From assembly GCA_003511785.1 (NCBI GenBank), contig DOIS01000021.1, positions 1 through 12,535 on the forward strand: a DNA stretch of 12,535 nt, in the 5' to 3' direction. The notes under the pieces were generated by a model. It did not search any database. It was not told where the DNA came from and saw nothing but the letters and a program-made list of their open reading frames with translations. The first letter of the stretch is position 1, and every line of letters begins with the position of its first letter. Positions 6,067-12,535 of the stretch are shown here, piece by piece. The translations under genes were made by a program, and so were the position numbers. The DNA is from Paracoccaceae bacterium (GTDB lineage: Bacteria > Pseudomonadota > Alphaproteobacteria > Rhodobacterales > Rhodobacteraceae).

Positions 6067-7845
6067 ATGGAACTTCTTTCATTGAGCGATAACGGGCGCG
6101 CGGTCCTGTCCCTGATGGTGGTGGGCTTCATGTTCGCCGCCTTCCTGCGCGAGACGCTGCCCACGGAGGTGGTCGCCATCACCGGCGTGTCGGTGATGCT
6201 GATCACCGGTGTTCTGCCCTATGATGCGGCGCTGCCGGTGCTGTCGAACCCGGCGCCCTGGACCATCGCGGCGATGTTTCTGATCATGGGCGCGCTGGTG
6301 CGCACCGGCGCGCTCGACGCCTTCACCTCGGTGGCGCAACGCCAGGCCGCCGTAAACCCGCGCCTGGCCATCGTGCTGCTCATGGGGTTCGTGATCGGCG
6401 CCTCGGCCATCGTGTCGAACACGCCGGTGGTCGTGGTGATGATCCCGGTGTTCATCCAGATCGCCAAGACGCTCGGGGTCGCGCCCTCCAAGCTGCTGAT
6501 CCCGCTCAGCTATGCCGCGATCATGGGGGGCACGCTGACGCTGATCGGCACCTCGACCAACCTGCTGGTAGACGGGGTGGCGCGCGGGCAGGGGCTGGCG
6601 CCGTTCTCGATCTTCGAGGTCACGCCGCTGGGCCTGGCGGTGGTGGCCTGGGGGATGATCTATCTGCGGGTGATCGGTCCACGCCTGCTGCCCGAACGCG
6701 ACAGCATGGCCAGCCTCTTGTCCGACCGCAGCCGGATGAAGTTCTTCACCGAGGCGGTGATCCCGCCCGAATCGAACCTGATCGGGCGCGAGGTGCTGGG
6801 CGTGCAGCTGTTCAAACGTCCCGGCGTGCGCCTGATCGACGTGATCCGGGGCGATGCCTCGCTGCGCCGCGACCTCGAGGGCGTGACCTTGCAGGTCGGC
6901 GACCGGGTGGTGTTGCGCACCCAGATGACCGAGCTTCTGAGCCTCCAGGCCAACAAGGAGCTCAAGCGGGTGGACCAGGTCTCGGCGGTCGAGACCTCGA
7001 CGGTCGAGGTGCTGATCACGCCGGGCTGCAAGATGGTCGGCCGCTCGCTCGGCGCCATGCGGCTGCGGCGGCGCTATGGGGTCTATGTGCTGGCCGTGCA
7101 CCGGCGCAACCAGAACATCGGTCGCCAGCTCGACGAGCTGGTCGTGCGCGTGGGCGATACGCTGCTGCTGGAGGGCGCACCGGCGGATATTCAGCGCCTG
7201 GCCGACGAGATGGACATGGTCGATGTCAGCCACCCTTCGGGCCGTGCCTTTCGCCGGGGTCACGCGCCCATCGCCATCGGCGCGCTGCTGGGTATCGTGG
7301 CCCTGGCCGCGCTGGGGGTGGCACCGATCCTGATGCTGTCGGTGATCGCCGTGGCGCTGGTGCTGGTGACGCGCTGCATCGACGCGGACGAGGCGTTCAC
7401 CTTCATCGACGGCCGCTTGCTGGCGCTGATATTCGCGATGCTGGCCATCGGCGCCGCGCTCGAGACGTCGGGCGCGGTGCGGCTGATCGTCGAGGCGATC
7501 GCGCCGGGGCTGGGGATGCTGCCGCCCTTCATGGTGGTCTGGGCGATCTATCTGCTGACCTCTATCCTGACCGAGTTGGTGTCGAACAACGCGGTGGCGG
7601 TGGTGGTCACCCCCATCGCCATCGGCCTGGCTCAGGAGATGGGGATCGACGCGCGCCCGCTGGTGGTGGCGGTGATGGTGGCGGCCTCGGCCTCTTTCGC
7701 GACGCCGATCGGCTATCAGACCAACATGCTGGTCTATGGGCCGGGCGGCTATCGCTTCACCGATTTCCTGCGGGTGGGGATTCCGCTGAACCTCACCACC
7801 GGGCTGCTGGCCTCGGCGATCATCCCGTTCATCTGGCCGTTGTGA
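6067..7845 (+). CDS. SLC13-type anion permease with two RCK_C (TrkA-C) domains
   Basis: This is an inner-membrane permease of the DASS/SLC13 (NaS-like) group, whose members move sulfate, dicarboxylates or related anions, usually with sodium. The 592 residues fall into three blocks. Residues 10-205 are membrane segments with the motif SNTPVVVVMIPV (117-128) and GTSTNLLVDG (161-170). Residues 228-385 form two soluble RCK_C/TrkA-C modules, each ending in a V(R)VGD-type strand (about 277-280 and 361-364). Residues 400-592 are the second membrane half, with the matching ELVSNNAVAVVVTP (503-515) and TPIGYQTNMLVYGPGGY (546-562). The paired SNT/SNN and TSTN/YQTN motifs show the inverted-repeat architecture of the family. 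The ATG at 6067 has no good ribosome site, but the N-terminus looks natural. The substrate cannot be assigned from sequence. Confidence 0.92.
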   Translation: MELLSLSDNGRAVLSLMVVGFMFAAFLRETLPTEVVAITGVSVMLITGVLPYDAALPVLSNPAPWTIAAMFLIMGALVRTGALDAFTSVAQRQAAVNPRLAIVLLMGFVIGASAIVSNTPVVVVMIPVFIQIAKTLGVAPSKLLIPLSYAAIMGGTLTLIGTSTNLLVDGVARGQGLAPFSIFEVTPLGLAVVAWGMIYLRVIGPRLLPERDSMASLLSDRSRMKFFTEAVIPPESNLIGREVLGVQLFKRPGVRLIDVIRGDASLRRDLEGVTLQVGDRVVLRTQMTELLSLQANKELKRVDQVSAVETSTVEVLITPGCKMVGRSLGAMRLRRRYGVYVLAVHRRNQNIGRQLDELVVRVGDTLLLEGAPADIQRLADEMDMVDVSHPSGRAFRRGHAPIAIGALLGIVALAALGVAPILMLSVIAVALVLVTRCIDADEAFTFIDGRLLALIFAMLAIGAALETSGAVRLIVEAIAPGLGMLPPFMVVWAIYLLTSILTELVSNNAVAVVVTPIAIGLAQEMGIDARPLVVAVMVAASASFATPIGYQTNMLVYGPGGYRFTDFLRVGIPLNLTTGLLASAIIPFIWPL

Positions 7846-7874
7846 TCGGGCACGAGGGTGGCGCGGCGTCGCTC

Positions 7875-7988
7875 AGAGCATGTCGCATTGAATTGAATTC
7901 ACCGGTCGGGACGAACGCGTTGTTCGTTGAAAACGCTGCCTCGCCCCGTCCGGTGACTGCCCGATTCCGGTCAAACGCGACACGCTTT
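7875..7988. repeat. Nested inverted-repeat element between convergent genes
   Basis: Three nested or adjacent arm pairs fill this gap. The outer pair is AGAGCATGTCGC (7875-7886) with GCGACACGCTTT (7977-7988), two mismatches. The middle pair is CACCGGTCGGG (7900-7910) with CCCGTCCGGTG (7945-7955), one mismatch. The inner pair is ACGAAC (7911-7916) with GTTCGT (7922-7927), perfect. The right outer arm covers part of the stop codon of the minus-strand gene. It could be a dispersed intergenic repeat or serve as a bidirectional transcript end. There is no coding sign in 7846-7986. Confidence 0.55.
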
Positions 7989-9435
7989 AGAACACCGATT
8001 CGATGCCCAGCGAGACCGAAACCTCGCGCATCTCGAAGCGGCTGTCATTGCTGTGCTTGCGGCCCGCGCGTAGGCGCAGCATGGGCGCGAAACCGGCATA
8101 ATCCATCTCGTGGAAGAACAGGTTGAGGTCGCCGTAAACCGAGCGGTCCTGCCGTCCGCCCGGCACCCAGAACAGGCCCGACCGGAACGCCGGGTAGTCG
8201 GCATGTCCCAGGGTCAGCCCGGCGCTGATCTGCACCGGCCCCAACGCCTGGTCGGGCGCATAGCTGGCGCGCAGCGAGGCCGCGGTGAAGGTGCCGTTGG
8301 CGCGCTCGGCGCCGGTGTCGCGCCAGGCCGCGCGCAGGCTCAGCCGGTCGCCGTTGGCGAGCTCACGCCCCCATTCCGCGCCAATGCCCAGGACGTGGAC
8401 ATCATTGGCCGCGAACCGTGCCCGGAAACGCCGCTCGGCCAACCCGTCGAGCCGCAGATAGCCCGCCCCGCCCAGCCGCCATTTGCGCGCCGCCTCGATG
8501 CGCCCGAAGCCAAACCCGCCCCCCCCGCCGTACCAGCTTTCGCCCAGCGTGGCGCCCAGCGACATCGTCCCGCGCCCCGGCGCGCCCCCCACAAGCCAGC
8601 TGTGGCGTAGCGACACCTCGGCGAAGGTCGAGGCGAAATCGCCGTTCTCCGCGCTGGGTGCGGTGGCCTGCGCCGAGGAGGACAGCGCCACCCGCTGCAC
8701 ATAGAGCCGCCCCGAAGCCCGCGTCTCGCTCACCTTGTTCTGCCGCAGCCGATAGGCGGAGGACAGGTCGACCGAGCCGATCACGCCCGAGAGTGCCTGG
8801 GCCGCGCCGCTGAGCACCCCGGTCACCGGAATGCCGTCGATGATCTGCAACGCGGTGTCCGAGCCCTTGTTGACGTTGCTCGACGGGCGCAGGTCCAGCC
8901 GCAGCCGGAAGGACCAGGGGTTGATCCGCCGCAGCGCGCGGTAGTCGCGCGCCACCACCTCGGCCGCGCGCGCGTCGGGGGCGTGCAGCGCGCTGCGGCG
9001 CAGCCAGAACTGCGCGGTGGTGGGCCGATCCTGGGCCAGGGCCATGCGGGCGGCCATCTGGGCGCTGCGGAACCGATCCAATCCCGGCTCGGAGAAGCGA
9101 TAGGCCCGCGCGGCGGACTTGTGCGCCGCGCCGGGCCGGTCCAGCCGGGCATTGGCGCCGGCCAGCACGTGATGCGCCAGGGGGTCCTCCGGGTCGGCCT
9201 TGAGCAGCCCGCCGGCCACCCCCATGGCCAGCTCGGGGCGGCCTTCGCGCAGGGCGTGCACCGCCAGCACCCGGGCCTGGGCCAGGTCCAGCGTCACGCC
9301 CGGCGCCTCGTCGGCCAGCACCGGCCCGGCCAGCGATGCCGTCAGCGCGACGACCGCCAGCGCGCTACGGATGGGGTTGCGTGCAGACCGGGTCGGCACC
9401 GGGCGTTCCGCATTGTCCAAGCACGAAGAGGCCAT
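7987..9435 (-). CDS. Slam-like (DUF560) outer-membrane translocator of a type XI secretion system
   Basis: Proteins of this kind carry lipoproteins or soluble cargo across the outer membrane. The 482-residue product has a signal peptide (hydrophobic core about 23-39, cleavage after VLA41). A TPR-like helical periplasmic region spans about 48-170. From INPWSFRLRLDLRPSSNVNKG (171-191) onward the sequence alternates as amphipathic strands. It ends in ESVF, with the C-terminal Phe typical of BAM-assembled barrels. This TPR-then-barrel order is that of Slam/DUF560. The ATG at 9435 has GAGGA three bases upstream but overlaps the preceding gene by 71 bp. A GTG at 9399 would give a shorter n-region and a 35-bp overlap, so the start is unsettled. 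The overlap with the lipoprotein gene implies co-translation. An unrelated OMP with TPRs is the main alternative. Confidence 0.78.
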   Translation of the reverse strand: MASSCLDNAERPVPTRSARNPIRSALAVVALTASLAGPVLADEAPGVTLDLAQARVLAVHALREGRPELAMGVAGGLLKADPEDPLAHHVLAGANARLDRPGAAHKSAARAYRFSEPGLDRFRSAQMAARMALAQDRPTTAQFWLRRSALHAPDARAAEVVARDYRALRRINPWSFRLRLDLRPSSNVNKGSDTALQIIDGIPVTGVLSGAAQALSGVIGSVDLSSAYRLRQNKVSETRASGRLYVQRVALSSSAQATAPSAENGDFASTFAEVSLRHSWLVGGAPGRGTMSLGATLGESWYGGGGGFGFGRIEAARKWRLGGAGYLRLDGLAERRFRARFAANDVHVLGIGAEWGRELANGDRLSLRAAWRDTGAERANGTFTAASLRASYAPDQALGPVQISAGLTLGHADYPAFRSGLFWVPGGRQDRSVYGDLNLFFHEMDYAGFAPMLRLRAGRKHSNDSRFEMREVSVSLGIESVF

Positions 9436-10276
9436 GTTCCTCGATATTGTCCACGCCGGTCACATGGCCCTCGACGAAGAGCGCGCCGGCCACGGCCGAG
9501 GCGTCCCTGCCTCCGAAGATCCCGCCGTAATCGCCGCGGTCGCTGGCGCCGTTATCCTGGGTCACGTCGCCCGAGAAACTGCCATCCTCGGCGATCTCCC
9601 CCGGGGCGATCTCGAGATCCTCGAACGCCAGGCCGGCGTCCCGTGCCAGCCGGTCATAGACCACGCCGTCCACCGACATGTCGGCGAAATCGGCGGTGAT
9701 GAAGATGCTGCCCGTCACCTCGGTGGCCTGTCTCGGGCGCACTTCGGGCGGGGTGCCGGGATCGACGGGCAGAAGATCGCCGCCATCGCCCGCGACGTTC
9801 AGCATCCCGATATAGTTCCCGGCGTAATGCACCAGCCCCCCGGCCACCGTGGTGTCGGGCGGGTCGAAATCGCCATCGCGCCCATAGGAGGCGCCGCCGA
9901 AATGGTGCCCGAACTGCCCGCCGGACATCGCCACCGCGCCGGCCACGCCGTCGATCTCCTGCACATAGGCGGTGGTGTGCCGCCCGAGCGAACCATCCTG
10001 CGCGCTGTAAGCCCGATAGCCGGGACGGTCGAGCGCGGGGCGCCGGTCGTAAACGGCGGTGAACGGGGTGTCGTCCAGGGTCACGCCGGAAATGGTCAGG
10101 GTGTTGGAGGCGGGATCATAGACGAACGCCTCCATGTCGCCGGCCACGGCTTCGGGGATGGTGACCCCGGGAGGGGTCGTGCCGTCGCCGTCGCCGTCCC
10201 CGGCCACAAACGGGTTGCCGCCACTGCACGCCGACATCACGGCCAGCGCCGCGACACCAAGCATAAACCGCTTCAT
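9365..10276 (-). CDS. TbpB-like barrel surface lipoprotein, probable type XI cargo
   Basis: The 303-residue protein has a lipoprotein signal peptide (MKRFMLGVAALAVMSAC) with the lipidated Cys at 17 and Ser at +2, which suits outer-membrane sorting. A Gly/Asp-rich linker (about 24-38) follows. The C-terminal part resembles the TbpB/HpuA eight-strand barrel: TGSIFITADFADMSVDG (188-204), then GSFSGDV (232-238) and YGGIFGGRDASAVAGALFVEG (250-270). That last run is the typical G-x-F-x-G, then A-x-x-x-AG pattern. Two Cys (289, 298) near the end could form a disulfide. The ATG at 10276 is preceded by GAGG; a TTG at 10285 is the alternative. It lies directly upstream of, and overlaps, the Slam-like gene, so it is the natural cargo candidate. 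The ligand (iron, haem or other) cannot be told, and no TonB receptor gene is adjacent. Confidence 0.75.
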   Translation of the reverse strand: MKRFMLGVAALAVMSACSGGNPFVAGDGDGDGTTPPGVTIPEAVAGDMEAFVYDPASNTLTISGVTLDDTPFTAVYDRRPALDRPGYRAYSAQDGSLGRHTTAYVQEIDGVAGAVAMSGGQFGHHFGGASYGRDGDFDPPDTTVAGGLVHYAGNYIGMLNVAGDGGDLLPVDPGTPPEVRPRQATEVTGSIFITADFADMSVDGVVYDRLARDAGLAFEDLEIAPGEIAEDGSFSGDVTQDNGASDRGDYGGIFGGRDASAVAGALFVEGHVTGVDNIEEHGLFVLGQCGTPGADPVCTQPHP

Positions 10277-10397
10277 CTGCCTCAACCTTTGTTTTTATAC
10301 AGGTTTTGCGCCAGACTCGGGGCGGGGCGGGCGAAAGTCAACGGAATTCTCCGCGCCTGCATCGACGCGTGGCCATTCTGCGACCCGCATATCGCTG

Positions 10398-10426
10398 TTC
10401 ACGCCGGGCAATCCTCAAGATATAGT
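10398..10426 (+). promoter_or_regulatory. Possible sigma-70-type promoter of thyX
   Basis: TTCACG (10398-10403; 4 of 6 matches to TTGACA) and TATAGT (10421-10426; 5 of 6 to TATAAT) are separated by 17 bases. Transcription would start near 10433, about 20 bases before the GAGGA ribosome site (10454-10458). The gap 10277-10465 separates divergent genes. Confidence 0.45.
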
Positions 10427-10465
10427 CGGGGCCTCAAGAGATTCTGCCAGCACGAGGACCCGCCC

Positions 10466-11380
10466 ATGCCGCTTTCGCCAGACCAGCAGGCCGAGATCGA
10501 GGCCCAGCGCGCCGCACCGGGCCAGACATTGCGCACGGTGGCGCCGGGGCTGGAGGAGCACCTCTATACCGCCTATCCGGTGTTGGACCATGGCTTTGTC
10601 CGCGTCGTCGACTACATGGGCGACGACGCCGCGATCTGCCAGGCGGCGCGGGTCAGCTATGGCAAGGGCACCAAATCGGTGCAGAACGACGAGGGGCTGA
10701 TCCGCTACCTGATGCGGCACTGGCACTCGACGCCTTTCGAGATGTGCGAGATCAAGCTGCATGTGAAACTGCCGGTCTTCGTGGCCCGGCAATGGATCCG
10801 CCACCGCACCGCCAACGTGAACGAGTATTCCGCGCGCTATTCGATCCTCGATCGCGAGTTCTACATCCCCGCGCCCGAGAACGTGGCAGCGCAATCGGCG
10901 ATCAACAACCAGGGCCGCGGCGACCTGCTGGAGGGGGAGGCGGCCGCGCGCGTACTGGAGGTTCTCAAGGGCGATGCGACGCGCTGCTACGACCATTACC
11001 AGGAACTGATCGACGCGGACGGGATCGGGCTCGCCCGCGAACTGGCGCGCATGAACCTGCCGGCGAATGTCTATACCCAATGGTATTGGAAGGTGGACCT
11101 GCACAACCTGTTCCACTTCCTGCGTCTGCGTGCCGACAGCCATGCGCAATACGAGATCCGCGTCTATGCCGAGGAGATCTGCCGCATCGTCGCCGACTGG
11201 GTGCCCTTCGCCTACAAGGCGTTCGAGGATTACCGGCTGGGCGCGGTGTCGCTGTCGGCGCAGATGCTGGACTGCCTGCGCCGGATGCTGAAAGGCGAGG
11301 AGGTGACGCAGGAAACCTCTGGGCTCAGCGCGCGGGAGTGGCGCGAGTTCCGCCAAATGCTGGATGATGGGGCCGGGTGA
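10466..11380 (+). CDS. thyX: Flavin-dependent thymidylate synthase ThyX
   Basis: ThyX makes dTMP from dUMP using methylene-THF as carbon donor and FAD/NADPH as reductant, acting as a cytoplasmic homotetramer. The 304-residue protein contains the ThyX signature RHR-x7-S as RHRTANVNEYSARY (112-125). Also present are HWHSTPFE (85-92), contributing to flavin binding, and NLFHFLRLRADSHAQYEIR (214-232), the conserved helix near the active site. The frame is open far upstream (to 9200), but that stretch is antisense to the lipoprotein and translocator genes. The ATG at 10466 follows GAGGA by seven bases and gives a family-length protein. It has its own likely promoter and a hairpin terminator. Together with the cyclo-ligase gene it is the second folate-linked gene in the window, though the two are not adjacent. 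Confidence 0.97.
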   Translation: MPLSPDQQAEIEAQRAAPGQTLRTVAPGLEEHLYTAYPVLDHGFVRVVDYMGDDAAICQAARVSYGKGTKSVQNDEGLIRYLMRHWHSTPFEMCEIKLHVKLPVFVARQWIRHRTANVNEYSARYSILDREFYIPAPENVAAQSAINNQGRGDLLEGEAAARVLEVLKGDATRCYDHYQELIDADGIGLARELARMNLPANVYTQWYWKVDLHNLFHFLRLRADSHAQYEIRVYAEEICRIVADWVPFAYKAFEDYRLGAVSLSAQMLDCLRRMLKGEEVTQETSGLSAREWREFRQMLDDGAG

Positions 11381-11415
11381 CGGACGCACGGCGATACTGC
11401 CGGAGGCCCGCGAAA

Positions 11416-11442
11416 GAAGGCCCGCCCCGAGGGCGGGCCTTC
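11416..11442. terminator. Bidirectional hairpin terminator between thyX and the RTX gene
   Basis: A perfect 12-bp stem (GAAGGCCCGCCC at 11416-11427 with GGGCGGGCCTTC at 11431-11442) with a 3-base loop lies in the gap between convergent genes. It is 35 bases after the thyX stop and 21 bases after the RTX stop on the other strand. The T-tract is weak on plus (TTCGTCGTT) and slightly better on minus (TTCTTTC). Confidence 0.75.
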
Positions 11443-11463
11443 GTCGTTCAACTGGTTTCGCGA

Positions 11464-12535
11464 TCAGATGAAGTCATCCGCCGTGAAGGTGATGGAGCTG
11501 GCCGAGTTGTTCTCGATCCGCAGCGAGTCGCCGCCCAATACGATTGTGTAGGTTCCGCCGGAGGCGATGGTCACGCTGAACCCCGGGTCTTCGACAAGAC
11601 CGACGACCAGCGGATCCCATCCCGAGACGTCGATCAGGTCAACCCCATCCTCGAAATCGGTGATCGTGTCGGCGCCGCTGCCGGCCTCGAAGACGAAGAC
11701 ATCCGCGCCGCCCCCGCCGGTGAGCACATCGTCATCCATCGCACCGTTCAGCGTGTCGTTGCCGGCGCCGCCGTCCAGCGTATCGGTGCCGGCACCGCCA
11801 TGCAGGCTGTCAGCGCCCATACCGCCCGACAAGGTGTCGAACCCATTCTGTCCGAACAACACGTCGTCGCCGCCGCCGTCCATGTCGTCCTCGCCGGTGC
11901 CGCCCGACAGCCGGTCGTTGCCCAGCCCGCCGCGCATCAGGTCGTCCTGGCCGTTGCCGCGCAGTTGATCGTCGTCGAACCCGCCGAAAATCGAATCGCG
12001 CCCGTGGCCGCCCTCGAGCGTATCGTTGCCTGAACCGCCATACATCAGGTCCTGATCCGCTCCGCCATCCAGCCGGTCGTCGCCCTGGGCACCGCGCAGC
12101 AAGTCCTGCCCGAAGCCGCCTTCCAGCGTGTCGTTGTCGGCGTTGCCGTCGAGCGTATCGTTGCCGATGTCTCCGAGAAGCAGGTCATTGCCTTCGCCGC
12201 CCATGACGCGGTCGTCGCCGCCATTGCCGCGCATCTCGTCATCGCCCTTGTTGCCCTGCATGATGTCGTCACCGGCATCGCCGCGCATCGTGTCGTCGCC
12301 GTCATTGCCGAACATCCGGTCGTCGCCCCGCCCGCCACGAAGCAGGTCGCCCTCCGTGCCGCCGCGCAGAATGTCCTCGCCCTCGCCTCCGTTGAGCGTG
12401 TCCGCGCCGGCGCCGCCTGCAAGCCGGTCATGCCCCTGGTTGCCGACGACCCTGTCATCGCCCTCGCCGCCAAGCAGCGTGTCATTGCCTTCGCCGCCGA
12501 TGATCTGGTCATTGCCACCTAGGGTCAGGACCCAT
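11464..12535 (-). CDS. RTX (hemolysin-type) calcium-binding protein, C-terminal part
   Basis: Secreted proteins of this class leave by type I secretion and fold outside the cell when Ca2+ binds their GGxGxDxUx nonapeptides. The frame stays open to the window edge, so the start and any catalytic or adhesive N-terminal domain are missing. In the visible 356 residues, 29 consecutive repeats (residues 13-272) have patterns such as GGEGNDTLL and GGSGNDTLE. One repeat, GGGDDVLF at 11854-11877, has eight residues instead of nine. The 84-residue tail (GADVFVFEAGSGADTITDFEDG...) is the common end of type I substrates and finishes in TADDFI, a plausible uncleaved secretion signal. No type I ABC or membrane-fusion gene is in the window. 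Whether it is a protease, lipase, adhesin or S-layer-like protein cannot be judged. Confidence 0.93.
   Translation of the reverse strand, partial: WVLTLGGNDQIIGGEGNDTLLGGEGDDRVVGNQGHDRLAGGAGADTLNGGEGEDILRGGTEGDLLRGGRGDDRMFGNDGDDTMRGDAGDDIMQGNKGDDEMRGNGGDDRVMGGEGNDLLLGDIGNDTLDGNADNDTLEGGFGQDLLRGAQGDDRLDGGADQDLMYGGSGNDTLEGGHGRDSIFGGFDDDQLRGNGQDDLMRGGLGNDRLSGGTGEDDMDGGGDDVLFGQNGFDTLSGGMGADSLHGGAGTDTLDGGAGNDTLNGAMDDDVLTGGGGADVFVFEAGSGADTITDFEDGVDLIDVSGWDPLVVGLVEDPGFSVTIASGGTYTIVLGGDSLRIENNSASSITFTADDFI
11719..12498 (-). repeat. Array of 29 degenerate 27-bp RTX repeats
   Basis: The DNA coding for the RTX nonapeptides repeats with a 27-bp period over 780 bp (28 units of 27 bp and one of 24 bp). 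On the plus strand it appears as recurring CGTCGCC/GCCGCC blocks. Units are diverged in sequence, not identical copies, so recent slippage is not evident. The array is translated throughout and is not a CRISPR. Confidence 0.85.

Noticed and set aside
10294..10341. Promoter for the lipoprotein gene (TATAAA with TTGACT on the minus strand)
   Set aside because: The two boxes are about 36 bases apart, far too wide for one sigma-70 promoter, and no other pair stands out.
9200..10465. Upstream extension of the ThyX reading frame
   Set aside because: It is antisense to the translocator and lipoprotein genes; ThyX has a normal start with a ribosome site at 10466.
11719..12498. CRISPR-like regular repeats
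   Set aside because: The 27-bp period is in frame, translated as RTX nonapeptides, and units are diverged with no spacers.

Overview
The window reads as a chromosomal segment of a GC-rich alphaproteobacterium, most likely Rhodobacteraceae/Roseobacter clade. The protein families, their wording and the dense gene packing all fit that group. No rRNA, tRNA, transposase, phage gene or CRISPR array was seen. No gap between genes exceeds 300 bases.

Left part (1-4172): the end of a Bax inhibitor-1/YccA-type membrane protein (start off the window) is followed by a clear intrinsic terminator. Guanine deaminase (minus strand) and the magnesium transporter MgtE (plus strand) then diverge from a 132-bp gap. 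The mgtE stop overlaps, as GTGA, the start of a 5-formyltetrahydrofolate cyclo-ligase gene. That gene is whole except for one in-frame TAG in the conserved RLGYGGGFYDR motif.

Middle (4173-7845): a small secreted fasciclin (FAS1) protein sits in what looks like its own transcription unit. It has three 10-bp-phased repeats upstream, and a hairpin terminator plus a near-perfect 23-bp palindrome downstream. Next come a YmdB-type (TIGR00282) metallophosphoesterase and an SLC13-type permease with two RCK_C/TrkA-C domains between its membrane halves. After the permease, a nested inverted-repeat element fills the space between convergent genes.

Right part (7846-12535): two overlapping minus-strand genes look like a type XI secretion (Slam/DUF560) pair. 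The promoter-proximal gene encodes an outer-membrane lipoprotein with a TbpB-like beta-barrel, the likely cargo. The second encodes a TPR-plus-beta-barrel outer-membrane translocator. Divergent from the cargo gene is thyX, the flavin-dependent thymidylate synthase, with a plausible sigma-70-type promoter. A strong bidirectional hairpin separates thyX from the 3' end of a large minus-strand RTX calcium-binding protein gene, whose 29 visible nonapeptide repeats run to the window edge.

The strongest points for follow-up are the candidate secretion/cargo pair, the amber codon in the otherwise intact folate gene, and several unexplained intergenic repeat structures. All family calls come from reading motifs by eye; no database search was possible.
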